Positions 7,331 to 16,131 of a DNA stretch of 64,000 nt are shown in pieces. Source of the DNA: Streptomyces mutabilis. Its GTDB lineage: Bacteria; Actinomycetota; Actinomycetes; Streptomycetales; Streptomycetaceae. Below the pieces are notes generated by a model. It was not told the origin of the DNA. It searched no databases and was given only the letters and a program-made list of their open reading frames with translations. A program made the position numbers and the translations under genes. The first letter of the stretch is position 1; each line of letters starts with the position of its first letter. The DNA lies in assembly GCF_014649815.1 (NCBI RefSeq), contig NZ_BMTT01000025.1:1-64000 (forward strand), given 5' to 3'.

Positions 7331-8935
7331 TCACTCCGCGGGCTCGACCCCCGCCCGCAGCAGCCCGTACGTGTACGCGTCCTCCAGGGCCTGCCACGAG
7401 GCGGCGATGACGTTCTCCGCGACACCCACCGTGGACCACTCCCCCGTCCCGTCGGTCGTGGAGATCAGGACCCTGGTGGTTGACTGGGTGCCGTGCACGC
7501 CCTCAAGGATGCGGACCTTGTAGTCGACGAGGTCGAGCTTGGCCAGCTCCGGGTAGATCTTCTCCAGGGCGACGCGCAGTGAGCGGTCCAGGGCGTTGAC
7601 CGGGCCGTTTCCCTCCGCTGTGGCGACGATGCGCTCGCCCTTGGCCCAGAGCTTGACGGTGGCCTCGTTGGCGTGGGAGCCGTCGGGGCGGTCCTCGGTG
7701 ATCGCACGCCAGGACTCGACGTCGAAGTACTTCAGCGGCTCGCCCTCGGCCTCCGCCCGCAGCAGGAGCTCGAAGGAGGCGTCGGCGGCCTCGTAGGTGT
7801 AGCCCGCGAGCTCCCGCTCCTTGACGCGCTCGACGACCCGGCCGACCAGTTCGCGGTCGCCGCCGAGATCGATGCCGAGCTCCTTGCCCTTGAGCTCGAT
7901 GGAGGCGCGGCCTGCCATGTCGGAGACCAGCATCCGCATGGTGTTGCCGACCAGCTGGGGGTCGATGTGCTGGTACAGGTCCGGGTCGACCTTGATCGCG
8001 GAGGCGTGCAGTCCGGCCTTGTGGGCGAAGGCGGACACGCCGACGTAGGGCTGGTGGGTGGAGGGGGTGAGGTTCACGACCTCGGCGATGGCGTGGGAGA
8101 TGCGGGTCATCTCGCGCAGCCGGCCCTCGGGCAGCACCTCCTTGCCGTACTTCAGCTCCAGCGCGGCCACGACCGGGAACAGGTTGGCGTTGCCGACGCG
8201 CTCGCCGTAGCCGTTGGCCGTGCACTGGACGTGGGTGGCACCCGCGTCGACCGCGGCGAGGGTGTTGGCGACGGCGCACCCGGTGTCGTCCTGGGCGTGA
8301 ATGCCGAGCCGGGCGCCGGTGTCGGCGAGCACCGTGGCGACCACGGCCTGGATCTGCGCCGGGAGCATGCCGCCGTTGGTGTCGCACAGGACGACCACGT
8401 CGGCGCCCGCCTCGGAGGCGGCACGGACGACGGCCTTGGCGTACTCGGGGTTGGCGCGGTAGCCGTCGAAGAAGTGCTCGCAGTCGACGAAGACCCGGCG
8501 GCCCTGGGCCTTGAGGTGGCAGACCGTGTCCGCGACCATGGCGAGGTTCTCGTCGAGCGTGGTGCGCAGGGCCAGCTCGACGTGCCGGTCGTGGGACTTC
8601 GCGACCAGCGTGATCACCTCGGCGCCGGACTCCAGCAGTGCCCTGACCTGGTGGTCCTCGGCGGCGGTGGCGCCCGCGCGGCGCGTGGAGCCGAAGGCGA
8701 CCAACTGGGCGTGCTGGAATTCGATCTCCTCGCGGGCACGGGCGAAGAACTCGGTGTCCCGCGGGTTGGCGCCGGGCCAGCCGCCTTCGATGAAGCCCAC
8801 GCCGAAGTCGTCCAGGTGCCGTGCGATGGCCAGCTTGTCCGCGACCGTGAGGTTGATGCCCTCGCGTTGCGCGCCGTCGCGCAGGGTGGTGTCGAAGACG
8901 TGGAACGAATCGTCGAGTTCGCTGGGTGCGGTCAT
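7331..8935 (-). CDS. cimA: Citramalate synthase
   Basis: A 534-residue enzyme of the DRE-TIM metallolyase group, joining pyruvate and acetyl-CoA to (R)-citramalate, the first step of the threonine-independent isoleucine route. The N-terminal barrel starts with FDTTLRDGAQREGINLTVAD; metal-binding HAQDDTGCAVAN and NGYGERVGNANL motifs follow near 245-275. The C-terminal LeuA allosteric domain (about 400-530) includes KVRILEGVHGTQSTTRVLIS. The length and the EGGWPGANPRDTEFF segment favour CimA over LeuA. ATG at 8935 has CAGGAGCC upstream. A leader peptide and a U-tailed hairpin lie upstream, implying attenuation control. Confidence 0.92.
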   Translation of the reverse strand: MTAPSELDDSFHVFDTTLRDGAQREGINLTVADKLAIARHLDDFGVGFIEGGWPGANPRDTEFFARAREEIEFQHAQLVAFGSTRRAGATAAEDHQVRALLESGAEVITLVAKSHDRHVELALRTTLDENLAMVADTVCHLKAQGRRVFVDCEHFFDGYRANPEYAKAVVRAASEAGADVVVLCDTNGGMLPAQIQAVVATVLADTGARLGIHAQDDTGCAVANTLAAVDAGATHVQCTANGYGERVGNANLFPVVAALELKYGKEVLPEGRLREMTRISHAIAEVVNLTPSTHQPYVGVSAFAHKAGLHASAIKVDPDLYQHIDPQLVGNTMRMLVSDMAGRASIELKGKELGIDLGGDRELVGRVVERVKERELAGYTYEAADASFELLLRAEAEGEPLKYFDVESWRAITEDRPDGSHANEATVKLWAKGERIVATAEGNGPVNALDRSLRVALEKIYPELAKLDLVDYKVRILEGVHGTQSTTRVLISTTDGTGEWSTVGVAENVIAASWQALEDAYTYGLLRAGVEPAE

Positions 8936-9037
8936 GATCTGGAGGCTCCTGTATGGGATCTCGGTCTACCGGAATGACCGGTTCCACCGTCCGTCTATGA
9001 TCCCTCGCGCTCTCTTCCCGGCTGGGGGTGGGCCAGG

Positions 9038-9068
9038 AAAACGAAAAACCTCTCGCGGGTGCGAGAGG
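9038..9068 (-). terminator. Attenuator hairpin in the cimA leader
   Basis: On the minus strand CCTCTCGC-ACCC-GCGAGAGG is followed at once by TTTTTCGTTTT, an intrinsic terminator about 100 bases upstream of the cimA start codon. A terminator placed ahead of a biosynthetic gene, and behind a short ORF with two Ile codons, fits ribosome-mediated attenuation. Confidence 0.75.
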
Positions 9069-9123
9069 TCTGCGCGCGGGTCGAGGACGACGGTGTCCAC
9101 CCGTACCTGGTCGTACGTGGTGG

Positions 9124-9159
9124 TCACTGCGGACCGGCGCGCCTGCTGCCAATAATCAT
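9124..9159 (-). CDS. Candidate cimA leader peptide MIIGSRRAGPQ
   Basis: An eleven-codon ORF upstream of the cimA attenuator hairpin. Codons 2 and 3 are both ATT, a very rare Ile codon in Streptomyces, so translation speed here should report charged tRNA-Ile, the end product of the CimA pathway. The ribosome site is poor and the stop codon lies about 55 bases ahead of the hairpin. The peptide is inferred from position and codon content only. Confidence 0.5.
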   Translation of the reverse strand: MIIGSRRAGPQ

Positions 9160-9288
9160 GGCGAACGAGAGCACGGCGGCAGTCTGGCACAGTTCGTCCC
9201 CGTGCTCACCGCCCGTCTCAGGATGCGAGCAGTGACCGTCCGGAACCGGACGTTCACGTCCGGGCGGGCACGTTGGGGAACCGGACGC

Positions 9289-9903
9289 TCAGGTCGCGGC
9301 GAAGAGCCCGTCCGCCAGGAACTCCCCCACGTGGCCGAGCACCTGCTCCCGGTCCGTGCCGCGCAGTCCGATCGCCACGTGGATGGCGAAGCCGTCGAGC
9401 AGGGCGCGCAGCCGGGAGGCGAAGCGGTCGGGGTCGACGGGGCGGAACTCTCCGCGCGAGACGCCCTCGGCGAGCAGTGCGACCAGGTCGCGGTGCCAGG
9501 CACCCTCGATGGTGGCCTGCCGGTCGCGGGCGGCGGATTCGTCGGCGGCGCTCTGCGAGCGGTTCCAGACCTCCAACCACAACGTCCAGTGCGGGTCGCG
9601 GTGGCCTTCGGGGACGTACAGGTCGACGTAGGCGTCGAGGCGTTCGCGGGCGGTGCCGGTGCGGGTGAGCAGGCGCCCTCGCTCGACACCGAGGCGGCCC
9701 TCGCTCCACTCCAGGGTGCGCAGCAGCAGTTCGTCCTTGGAGTGGAAGTAGTAGAGGAGGTGGCCGCTGCTCATGCCGACCTCGCGGCCGAGGGCCGCCA
9801 TGGTCAGTTTCTCCAGGCCGCGCTCGGCGATCATCTCCATGGCGGCGGCGAGGACTTCCTCGCGGGGCGGTGCGTTCTTCCGCGCTCGCGCCGCACCGGC
9901 CAT
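9289..9903 (-). CDS. TetR-family regulator of the urease-like/agmatine deiminase operon
   Basis: A 204-residue TetR/AcrR protein. The N-terminal helix-turn-helix runs from about residue 14 to 60 (MIAERGLEKLTMAALGREVG, MSSGHLLYYFHSKDELL). The C-terminal ligand domain (WTLWLEVWNRSQ, LLDGFAIHVAIGL) resembles the BetI-like TetR_C_6 type. It is the last gene of a four-gene operon, starting twelve bases after agmatine deiminase with GAAGGAGTC as ribosome site. It probably binds the paired palindromes at 13461-13479 and 13529-13547; that is inference from context. Confidence 0.88.
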   Translation of the reverse strand: MAGAARARKNAPPREEVLAAAMEMIAERGLEKLTMAALGREVGMSSGHLLYYFHSKDELLLRTLEWSEGRLGVERGRLLTRTGTARERLDAYVDLYVPEGHRDPHWTLWLEVWNRSQSAADESAARDRQATIEGAWHRDLVALLAEGVSRGEFRPVDPDRFASRLRALLDGFAIHVAIGLRGTDREQVLGHVGEFLADGLFAAT

Positions 9904-9915
9904 GGCTGACTCCTT

Positions 9916-10935
9916 CTAGATCCTCGGCTGCTGTTGCGTGATGCAGTGGATGCCTCCACCGCTCGCGAAGATCGTACGGGCGTCCACCGGTGTCACCGTG
10001 CGCTCGGGGAACAGGCGCCGGAAGATGCCCGCCGCGAGTTCGTCGTGCGGGTCGTCGAAGGCGCACAGGACGACGCCGCCGTTGCACAGGTAGTGGTTGA
10101 CGTACGAGTAGTCGACCCAGTCGCCCTCCTCGTCCTTCAGGACGGTCGGGGCGGGAATCTCGACGACCTCCAGGCGGCGGCCCTCGGCGTCGGTCTGGCC
10201 GCGCAGGATTTCCGCGTACAGCTGCGAACGGGCGTGGTCGGGGTGGGCGGGGTCGCGCTGACTGTGCACGACGACGGTGCCCGGACGGGCGAAGGCCGCG
10301 ACGATGTCGACGTGGCCCTGGGTGCCGTACCTGCCGTAGTCGCCGGTCAGGCCGTGCGGGAGCCAGATCGCCTTGGTGGTGCCGAGCTTGGCGTGGATCT
10401 CCGCCTCGACCTGCTCACGGGTCCAGCCGGGGTTGCGGCCGGCGCCGAGCTGGACGGTGTCGGTCAGCAGGACCGTGCCCTCGCCGTCGACGTGGATCGC
10501 GCCGCCCTCGTTGACGAGCGTGCTGCCGAGGACGGGGACGCCGGCGAGGTCCGCGACATGGTGGGCGATCTTGGAGTCGTGCTCCCAGCGGGCCCAGTCC
10601 TGGGCGCCCCAGCCGTTGAACACCCAGTCCACGGCGGCCAGCCCGCCCTGCCCGTCCGTCACGAAGGTCGGGCCGATGTCCCGCATCCAGGCGTCGTCCA
10701 GCTCGCGCTCCACCAGGTCGACGTCCGGGCCCAGCAGCTCGCGCGCGGTGTCGCCCTGGCCGGGTCCGTGCACCATCGTCACCGGCTCGAATCGGCGCAC
10801 CGCGCGGGCGACGGACGCCCAGGCGGCACGGGCCCCGGCCAACTCCTCGTCGTCGGTGAACGTCGGGTTGGGGCCGGGCCAGGCCATCCAGGTGCGTTCG
10901 TGCGGGGCCCACTCGGGGGGCATGCGGAAGGTCAT
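9916..10935 (-). CDS. aguA: Agmatine deiminase
   Basis: A 339-residue member of the guanidine-modifying (GME) superfamily, hydrolysing agmatine to N-carbamoylputrescine and ammonia. Characteristic segments are MPPEWAPHERTWMAWPGP at the start, ELDDAWMRDIGPTFV near 95, EGGAIHVDGEGTVLLTD near 145, LTGDYGRYGTQGHVD near 200 with the catalytic His, and the C-terminal FASGGGIHCITQQQP that carries the nucleophilic Cys. All catalytic positions look intact. It lies 28 bases behind ureC and 12 bases ahead of the TetR gene, so all are probably cotranscribed. The ribosome site is weak, suggesting coupling to upstream translation. Confidence 0.92.
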   Translation of the reverse strand: MTFRMPPEWAPHERTWMAWPGPNPTFTDDEELAGARAAWASVARAVRRFEPVTMVHGPGQGDTARELLGPDVDLVERELDDAWMRDIGPTFVTDGQGGLAAVDWVFNGWGAQDWARWEHDSKIAHHVADLAGVPVLGSTLVNEGGAIHVDGEGTVLLTDTVQLGAGRNPGWTREQVEAEIHAKLGTTKAIWLPHGLTGDYGRYGTQGHVDIVAAFARPGTVVVHSQRDPAHPDHARSQLYAEILRGQTDAEGRRLEVVEIPAPTVLKDEEGDWVDYSYVNHYLCNGGVVLCAFDDPHDELAAGIFRRLFPERTVTPVDARTIFASGGGIHCITQQQPRI

Positions 10936-10963
10936 GGAGGTGTCCCAGGAGGTCGGGGGCAGG

Positions 10964-12676
10964 TCAGAGGAAGTAAAGGCGATTGAGGGAGACCGAGTCG
11001 GCCGGTTCGGAGCGCAACGGGTCGCCGTCCAGGGTGACGAGGCCGGTGCGCTGGTCGACGTCGACCGCGCCGGTACGGGAGTTCAAGCGCAGGTCGGCCG
11101 GTCCGATGCCGCGCGTACCGCGCACGGCGACCCGGCGGCGGCGGGTCGGCATGGTGTCGTTGCCCTGGTCGAGGGCGGCCTGCGCGACGAAGGCCACCGA
11201 TATCTCGGCGGGGGTGGCACCGTGGGCGCCGAACTGCGGACCGAGGACGAGGGGTTCGCAGGTGTCGGTGGCCGCGTTCGGGTCACCGACCACGCCGTAC
11301 GCCGGGAAGCCCGACTTGAGGACGAGCTGCGGCTTGGCGCCGAAGTGGTCCGGCCGCCACAGCACGATGTCGGCCAGCTTGCCGACCTCGATCGAGCCCA
11401 CCTCGTGGGACAGGCCGTGGGCGATGGCCGGGTTGACGGTCAGCTTGGCGATGTAGCGCAGGACGCGCGCGTTGTCGTCGTCCCCGTCGGCGCCGAACTG
11501 GGCCTTCATCTTGCCGGCCATGGCGAAGGTGCGGCGGACGGTCTCGCCGGCCCGGCCCATGCCCTGCGCGTCGGAGGAGGTGATGCCGATGGCGCCCAGG
11601 TCGTGCAGCACGTCCTCGGCGCCCATGGTCCCGGCACGAATGCGGTCGCGGGCCATGGCGGCGTCGCCCGGCAGGTCGGTCTTGAGGTCGTGGACGGAGA
11701 CGATCATGCCGTAGTGCTCGGCGACCGCGTCCCGACCGAAGGACAGGGTGGGGTTGGTGGAGGAGCCGATCACGTTGGGGACGCCGGCCATCTTCAGGAC
11801 GTTGGGGACGTGTCCGCCGCCGCAGCCCTCGATGTGGAAGGCGTGGATGGTGCGGCCCTCCAGGACGCGGAGGGTGTCCTCGACCGACAGGCACTCGTTC
11901 AGGCCGTCGCTGTGCAGGGCGACCTGGACGTCGTGCTCCTCGGCGACGCGCAGGGCGGTGTCCAGGGCGCGGGTGTGGGCGCCCATGTCCTCGTGCACCT
12001 TGAAACCGCTCGCCCCGCCCTCGGCCAGCGCCTCGATCAGCGGCGCCTCGTGGGACGACGAACCCCGGCCGAGGAAGCCGATGTTGACCGGCCAGGCGTC
12101 GAACGCGCCGAACGCGTGCTTCAGCGCCCAGGGCGAGTTGACGCCGACGCCCCACACCGGGCCGAACTCCTGCCCGATGATCGTCGTCACGCCGGACGCG
12201 AGCGACGCCTCCATGATCCGGGGGGAGAGCAGGTGGACGTGGGTGTCGACGGCTCCGGCGGTGGCGATGAGCCCTTCACCGGACACGATGGTGGTGCCGG
12301 TGCCGACCACGACGTCGACCCCGTCGAGGGTGTCGGGGTTGCCGGCCCTGCCGATCCCGCTGATCCGCCCCTCACGGATGCCGATCGACACCTTCCTGAT
12401 CCCCTGGGCCGCGTCGATCACGACGACGTTGCTGATCACGACGTCACAGGTCTCGCGGACGGCGGCGGCCTGGAGGTGCAGTCCGTCGCGGGCGGTCTTG
12501 CCGAAGCCGGCCAGGAACTCGTCGCCGTACCGCTGGGCGTCGGACTCCACGCGGATCACCAGCCCCGTGTCACCGAGGCGCACGCGGTCACCGGCCCGGG
12601 GGCCGTGGGTGGCGGCGTAGGCGTGGGGGTCGACGTGGATCGACTCGCGGACCTCGCGTCCCTTCGAGCGGCTCAT
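10964..12676 (-). CDS. ureC: Urease alpha subunit, divergent paralogue
   Basis: A 570-residue urease alpha chain, the nickel-carrying catalytic subunit. Nickel ligands are present: H146 and H148 (DTHVHLL), carbamylated-lysine position K226 (GFKVHED), H255 (ALHSDGLNE), H281 (AFHIEGCGGGH) and D369 (SSDAQGMGR). In the mobile flap the usual MVCHHL reads VSVHDL: the catalytic His (H329) is kept but the flanking Cys is Val and the next His is Asp. TDT after the third His is SDG. ATG overlaps the upstream stop as ATGA. No ureD/E/F/G maturation genes are in the window, so maturation would need genes elsewhere. Urea may not be the true substrate; that is inference. Confidence 0.9.
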   Translation of the reverse strand: MSRSKGREVRESIHVDPHAYAATHGPRAGDRVRLGDTGLVIRVESDAQRYGDEFLAGFGKTARDGLHLQAAAVRETCDVVISNVVVIDAAQGIRKVSIGIREGRISGIGRAGNPDTLDGVDVVVGTGTTIVSGEGLIATAGAVDTHVHLLSPRIMEASLASGVTTIIGQEFGPVWGVGVNSPWALKHAFGAFDAWPVNIGFLGRGSSSHEAPLIEALAEGGASGFKVHEDMGAHTRALDTALRVAEEHDVQVALHSDGLNECLSVEDTLRVLEGRTIHAFHIEGCGGGHVPNVLKMAGVPNVIGSSTNPTLSFGRDAVAEHYGMIVSVHDLKTDLPGDAAMARDRIRAGTMGAEDVLHDLGAIGITSSDAQGMGRAGETVRRTFAMAGKMKAQFGADGDDDNARVLRYIAKLTVNPAIAHGLSHEVGSIEVGKLADIVLWRPDHFGAKPQLVLKSGFPAYGVVGDPNAATDTCEPLVLGPQFGAHGATPAEISVAFVAQAALDQGNDTMPTRRRRVAVRGTRGIGPADLRLNSRTGAVDVDQRTGLVTLDGDPLRSEPADSVSLNRLYFL

Positions 12677-13431
12677 CTCCCGCCTCCTTCCGGTGCGTCC
12701 GGCTCTCCTGGCACTTCGCGCGCTTCCCGCTCTTCCTCAACTTCCCGTACTTTCTGCGCGACCCCCAGGTAGCCGCAGGCCGCGGCCCGCCGCAGCGCCT
12801 CTTCCTTCGCCCCCGGCGCGTCCAGCGGCCCGTCCACCAGACCCGCGAAGCCGATCGCGATCCGCCGCCCGCCGATGGGCACGAGGCCGACCTCGGCGCT
12901 CTCCCCCGGCCCGAAGCGGACCGAGGACCCGGCGGGGACGGCCAGCCGCATGCCGTAGGCCCGTTCGCGGTCGAAGTCCAGCCGCGGGTTGGCCTCGAAG
13001 AAGTGGAAGTGGGAGGTTACGGAGACCGGCACGGTCGCGGTGTTGGCCACCGGGATGCGCACCGCGACCTCGGTCTCGGCGTGGTCGGGCCCGGGCAGCA
13101 GGGCGCCCGGTGCCTCCTCCCCCAGCCCGTCCCCGATGGGGTCGGAGACCACGGCGAGCCGGGACCCGTCGTCGAAGACGGCCTCCACGTGCACCTCGGT
13201 GACCACGTCCGCGACGCCGGGCAGCACGTCGCCCGGGCCCAGCACGGACCGGGCCCGCTCGATCGCCTCCGCGAGCCGGGCGCCGTCGCGGGCGGCCTCG
13301 CACACGGTGTCCGCGATCAGTGCGGTCGCCTCCGGCACGTTGAGCCTGAGCCCACGGGCACGGCGGGCCCGGGCCAGCTCGGCCGCCCCGAAGAGCAGCA
13401 GCCGGTCACGTTCCGTGGGAGTCAGTCTCAC
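12673..13431 (-). CDS. ureAB: Fused urease gamma-beta subunit
   Basis: A 252-residue fusion. Residues 1-100 are urease gamma (MRLTPTERDRLLLFGAAELA, NVPEATALIADTVCEAARDG). Residues 125-225 are urease beta with the SHFHFFEANPRLDFDRERAYG signature and IGGRRIAIGFAGLVDG. The C-terminus is a short charged tail (REVEEEREAREVPGEPD). The start is GTG at 13431 with AAGGAGGTG eight bases upstream, making it the strongly translated first gene of the operon. Fusion of gamma and beta is known in other ureases such as Helicobacter UreA. The stop overlaps the ureC start. Confidence 0.92.
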   Translation of the reverse strand: MRLTPTERDRLLLFGAAELARARRARGLRLNVPEATALIADTVCEAARDGARLAEAIERARSVLGPGDVLPGVADVVTEVHVEAVFDDGSRLAVVSDPIGDGLGEEAPGALLPGPDHAETEVAVRIPVANTATVPVSVTSHFHFFEANPRLDFDRERAYGMRLAVPAGSSVRFGPGESAEVGLVPIGGRRIAIGFAGLVDGPLDAPGAKEEALRRAAACGYLGVAQKVREVEEEREAREVPGEPDAPEGGGR

Positions 13432-13460
13432 GACGTGGCACCTCCTTGCCTTCCCTCAGA

Positions 13461-13479
13461 TTTGAACATCACTCTAAAC
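13461..13479. promoter_or_regulatory. Palindrome 1 of the urease/permease divergent region
   Basis: TTTGAACATCACTCTAAAC is an imperfect inverted repeat and matches palindrome 2 at 15 of 19 bases. On the minus strand it reads TTTAGAGTGATG, so it contains TAGAGT, a good -10 box for the ureAB operon about 40 bases upstream of its start. A repressor here would block the urease operon. Confidence 0.6.
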
Positions 13480-13528
13480 GGCATACACATGGTACGGACC
13501 GTTGACGGAGGGCAGCGCCACACGTCAC

Positions 13529-13547
13529 ATTGAGCGTCGCTCTAAAC
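13529..13547. promoter_or_regulatory. Palindrome 2 of the urease/permease divergent region
   Basis: ATTGAGCGTCGCTCTAAAC has arms TTGAGCG/CGCTCTAA and is the better symmetric copy. It includes a TAAACT -10-like box for rightward transcription toward the permease remnant. The spacing of 68 bases from palindrome 1 places one site on each divergent promoter. Confidence 0.6.
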
Positions 13548-13560
13548 TACAGGCGGCCGT

Positions 13561-14982
13561 CGAAGTAGACCAGCCACGCCGATCGAACAGCGCGGAGTCG
13601 ACACCGTCCCCGAGGAGGAACGAACCAGCGGGCCGCGGGACCTCGTCTCGATCCTGCTGGGCTCCAACCTCTGCCTCGGTGTGATCGTCTTCGGCTGGCC
13701 GCCGCCGTTCTTCGGCCTGGACTGGTGGGCGTCGGTCAGCTCCGTGGTGGCGGGCACGGTCTTCACGGCGCCGCTGGCCCTGGTCTCCCTGCGCACCGGC
13801 ACCAACCTCTCCACGTCGTCCGGCGCCCGGTTCGGGGTGCGCGGGCGGCTGGTCGGCTCGGTGGTGGGGCTACTGCTCACCCTCGGTTACACCGTGCTGA
13901 CCGTGTGGACCGGCGGGGACGTGATGATGGGCGTGCTGGACCGGCTCTCCGGATTGCCGCAGGGCGGGGCCGCGTACGCCGTCGTCTACGGGCTGCTCGC
14001 CGCGGCGACCGTCGCGGGCGCGGTCTACGGCTACCGGGTGCTGCTCGCCCTGTCCCGGGTGCTGGCCTTCGGCATGACCGCTCTTGGTCCTCGGACTGAT
14101 CGCCTACGCCCCCGACTTCACGACCGCCGCGCTGCCCGAGGCGGGCGGACATCTGCTGGGCGGGTTCTGGCCGACGTGGCTGCTCGCCGCCGTGGCCGCC
14201 GGTCCGTCCGGACCGATCGCCTTCACCACGCTGCTCGGCGACTACACCCGCTGCATCCCCCCGGCCCGCTTCTCCTCCCGCCGGGTCCTGCACGCGAGCT
14301 GGCTGGACCTGATGCTGGGCCTGCTGGTGCCGCAGCTCTTCGGCACCTTCACGTCGTACGCCGCCCGCGCCGCCCTCGACTACGCGGGTCCGCTGGTCGA
14401 CGCCGCCCCCACCTGGTACCTGGTGCCGCTGCTGCTGGCCGCCTCCGCGGGCTCGGTCGGCAACGCGGGACTGATGCTGTACTCCATGCGCGCGCCTACC
14501 GGCCCCGGGCCACCTGCGCGGTCGCCGTCGTCGCCACCGCCTGTGTCTTCGCCGGGCACTGCACCTGGGACGCACAGTCGGCGATGACGTCCTCCGTACT
14601 GCTGCTGACGGCGATCGGCACCCCGTGGGCGGTCATCACGATGATCGGCTTCGTACGCTGCGGCGGGGTGTACGACGCCGACGCGCTCCAGGTCTTCAAC
14701 CGCCGGGCGCGGGGCGGCGCCTACTGGTACCGCGCCGGCTGGAACCTCCCGGCCACGGCGGCCTGGGCGGCGGGCGCGGTGGTCGGCGTGCTGGCGGTTT
14801 CCCTGCCGTCGCACGAGGGCCCGCTGCTGGCGCTCACCGGCGGCGTGGACTGCAGCTTCCTGCTGTCGGGGCTGGTGGGTGGGGTGGTGCACCTGCTCCT
14901 GCCACAGCCCCGGGCCCGCTCCCTGCGGAGCCCGGGGTCGGCCGACTCGGCCCGTCCGGCGCTTGAGGACGAGGCCGTCTAG
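13561..14982 (+). pseudogene. NCS1-family purine/cytosine permease, broken
   Basis: Three reading segments form one twelve-helix NCS1 permease: PRDLVSILLGSNLCLGVIVF through LAFGMTAL in frame one, VLGLIAYAPDF through GNAGLMLYSMR in frame two, and RATCAVAVVATACVFAGH to the end in frame one again. The first break is an extra T near 14085 and the second a two-base GC insertion near 14491. Upstream of VDTVPEEERTSGPRDL there is no in-frame ATG or GTG and no ribosome site, so the start is lost too. The final residues (RPALEDEAV) are encoded by an interspersed repeat. It was probably the uptake partner of the divergent urease-like operon. Sequencing error could explain one shift but hardly all defects. 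Confidence 0.75.
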
Positions 14983-15014
14983 GCCGGAGCGGGGCCCGGG
15001 GGCGAAGCCCCCGG
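14949..15014 (+). repeat. Interspersed Streptomyces repeat, copy 1
   Basis: This 66-base stretch (core CCCGTCCGGCGCTTGAGGAC, ending in a GC hairpin) matches copies at 22431-22500 and 50153-50222. The family is common next to gene ends in Streptomyces genomes, as I remember. Here it overlaps the 3' end of the permease remnant and supplies its stop codon. Confidence 0.7.
14996..15014. terminator. Hairpin between permease remnant and ilvE
   Basis: CCGGGGGC-GAA-GCCCCCGG is a perfect eight-base stem with a three-base loop lying between two convergent genes. It is the end of repeat copy 1. Confidence 0.55.
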
Positions 15015-15042
15015 CGAGGCCCGCCCCGGCGCCGGGCGCGCC

Positions 15043-16131
15043 TCAGACCAGCCGGTGAATCCACCCGTGCTTGTCCTCGGCGGTACCCCGCTGGATGTCC
15101 AGCAGCGCGTCGCGGAGCCGCTGTGTGACCTCCCCGGTCTCGCCCCCGCTCTGCTGCCACTGCGCACCGGCGCGCTTGACCGTGCCGACCGGCGTGATCA
15201 CGGCCGCCGTACCGCAGGCGAAGACCTCGGTCAGGGTGCCGTTCTCCGAGTCGCGCTGCCACTGGTCGACCGAGATCCGGCCCTCCTCGGCCTCGTAGCC
15301 GAGGTCACGGGCGACGGTGAGCAGGGAGTCGCGGGTGACGCCCTCGAGGATGGAACCGGTGAGCGCGGGCGTGACGATCTTGTCGCTGTACACGAAGTAC
15401 AGGTTCATGCCGCCCAGTTCCTCGACCCACTTGCGCTCGATCGCGTCGAGGTAGCAGACCTGGTCACAGCCCTTGGTGGCGGCCTCGGCCTGGGCGAGCA
15501 GGGAGGCCGCGTAGTTGCCGCCGGTCTTGGCGTCGCCCATGCCGCCGGGGACGGCGCGGACGCGGTCCTCGGAGACCCAGATGGAGACGGGCTTGACGCC
15601 GCCGGGGAAGTAGGCGCCGGCCGGGGAGGCGATGACCAGGAACTGGTACTCGTTGGCCGGCTTCACGCCCAGGCCGACCTCGGTCGCGATCATGAACGGG
15701 CGCAGGTAGAGGGACTCCTCGCCGCCGTGCGCCGGGACCCACTTCTCGTCCTGCCGCACCAGCGCGTCGCACGCCTCGATGAAGGTCTCCACCGGCAGTT
15801 CCGGCATGCCCAGGCGGCGCGAGGAGGCCTGGAAGCGCTGCGCGTTCTTCTCCGGGCGGAAGGTGGCGACGCTGCCGTCGGGGCGGCGGTAGGCCTTCAG
15901 GCCCTCGAAGATCTCCTGCGCGTAGTGCAGGACCATGGTGGCCGGGTCGAGGGAGAGCGGGCCGTACGGGACGAGCTGTCCGTCGTGCCAGCCGCGGCCC
16001 TCGGTCCACTTGATCGTCACCATGTGGTCGGTGAAGTGGCGGCCGAACCCGGGGTTGGCCAGAATCGCTTCCCGCTCGGCGTCGGAGAGCGGGGTGGCGG
16101 AGGGCTTGAGCTCGATCGTGGGCGTCGTCAT
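15043..16131 (-). CDS. ilvE: Branched-chain amino acid aminotransferase
   Basis: A 362-residue class IV PLP aminotransferase that makes the final step of valine, leucine and isoleucine synthesis and the first step of their degradation. The PLP lysine lies in [15 protein letters not shown] near residue 200; [34 protein letters not shown] and [13 protein letters not shown] are typical of the long BCAT-II form. ATG at 16131 is the family start. A GATAAT box about 110 bases upstream (16244-16249) could be its -10, though the -35 is poor. A terminator separates it from leuB. Confidence 0.95.
   Translation of the reverse strand: MTTPTIELKPSATPLSDAEREAILANPGFGRHFTDHMVTIKWTEGRGWHDGQLVPYGPLSLDPATMVLHYAQEIFEGLKAYRRPDGSVATFRPEKNAQRFQASSRRLGMPELPVETFIEACDALVRQDEKWVPAHGGEESLYLRPFMIATEVGLGVKPANEYQFLVIASPAGAYFPGGVKPVSIWVSEDRVRAVPGGMGDAKTGGNYAASLLAQAEAATKGCDQVCYLDAIERKWVEELGGMNLYFVYSDKIVTPALTGSILEGVTRDSLLTVARDLGYEAEEGRISVDQWQRDSENGTLTEVFACGTAAVITPVGTVKRAGAQWQQSGGETGEVTQRLRDALLDIQRGTAEDKHGWIHRLV

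Noticed and set aside
10964-12676. UreC as inactive through loss of the catalytic His
   Set aside because: A gap-free alignment anchored on the LK and IPED/LPGD positions keeps the catalytic His at 329; only the flap Cys and the following His are changed.
10373-12772. 799-residue plus-strand open frame
   Set aside because: It mirrors agmatine deiminase and ureC on the other strand, and has no ribosome site or recognisable domain.
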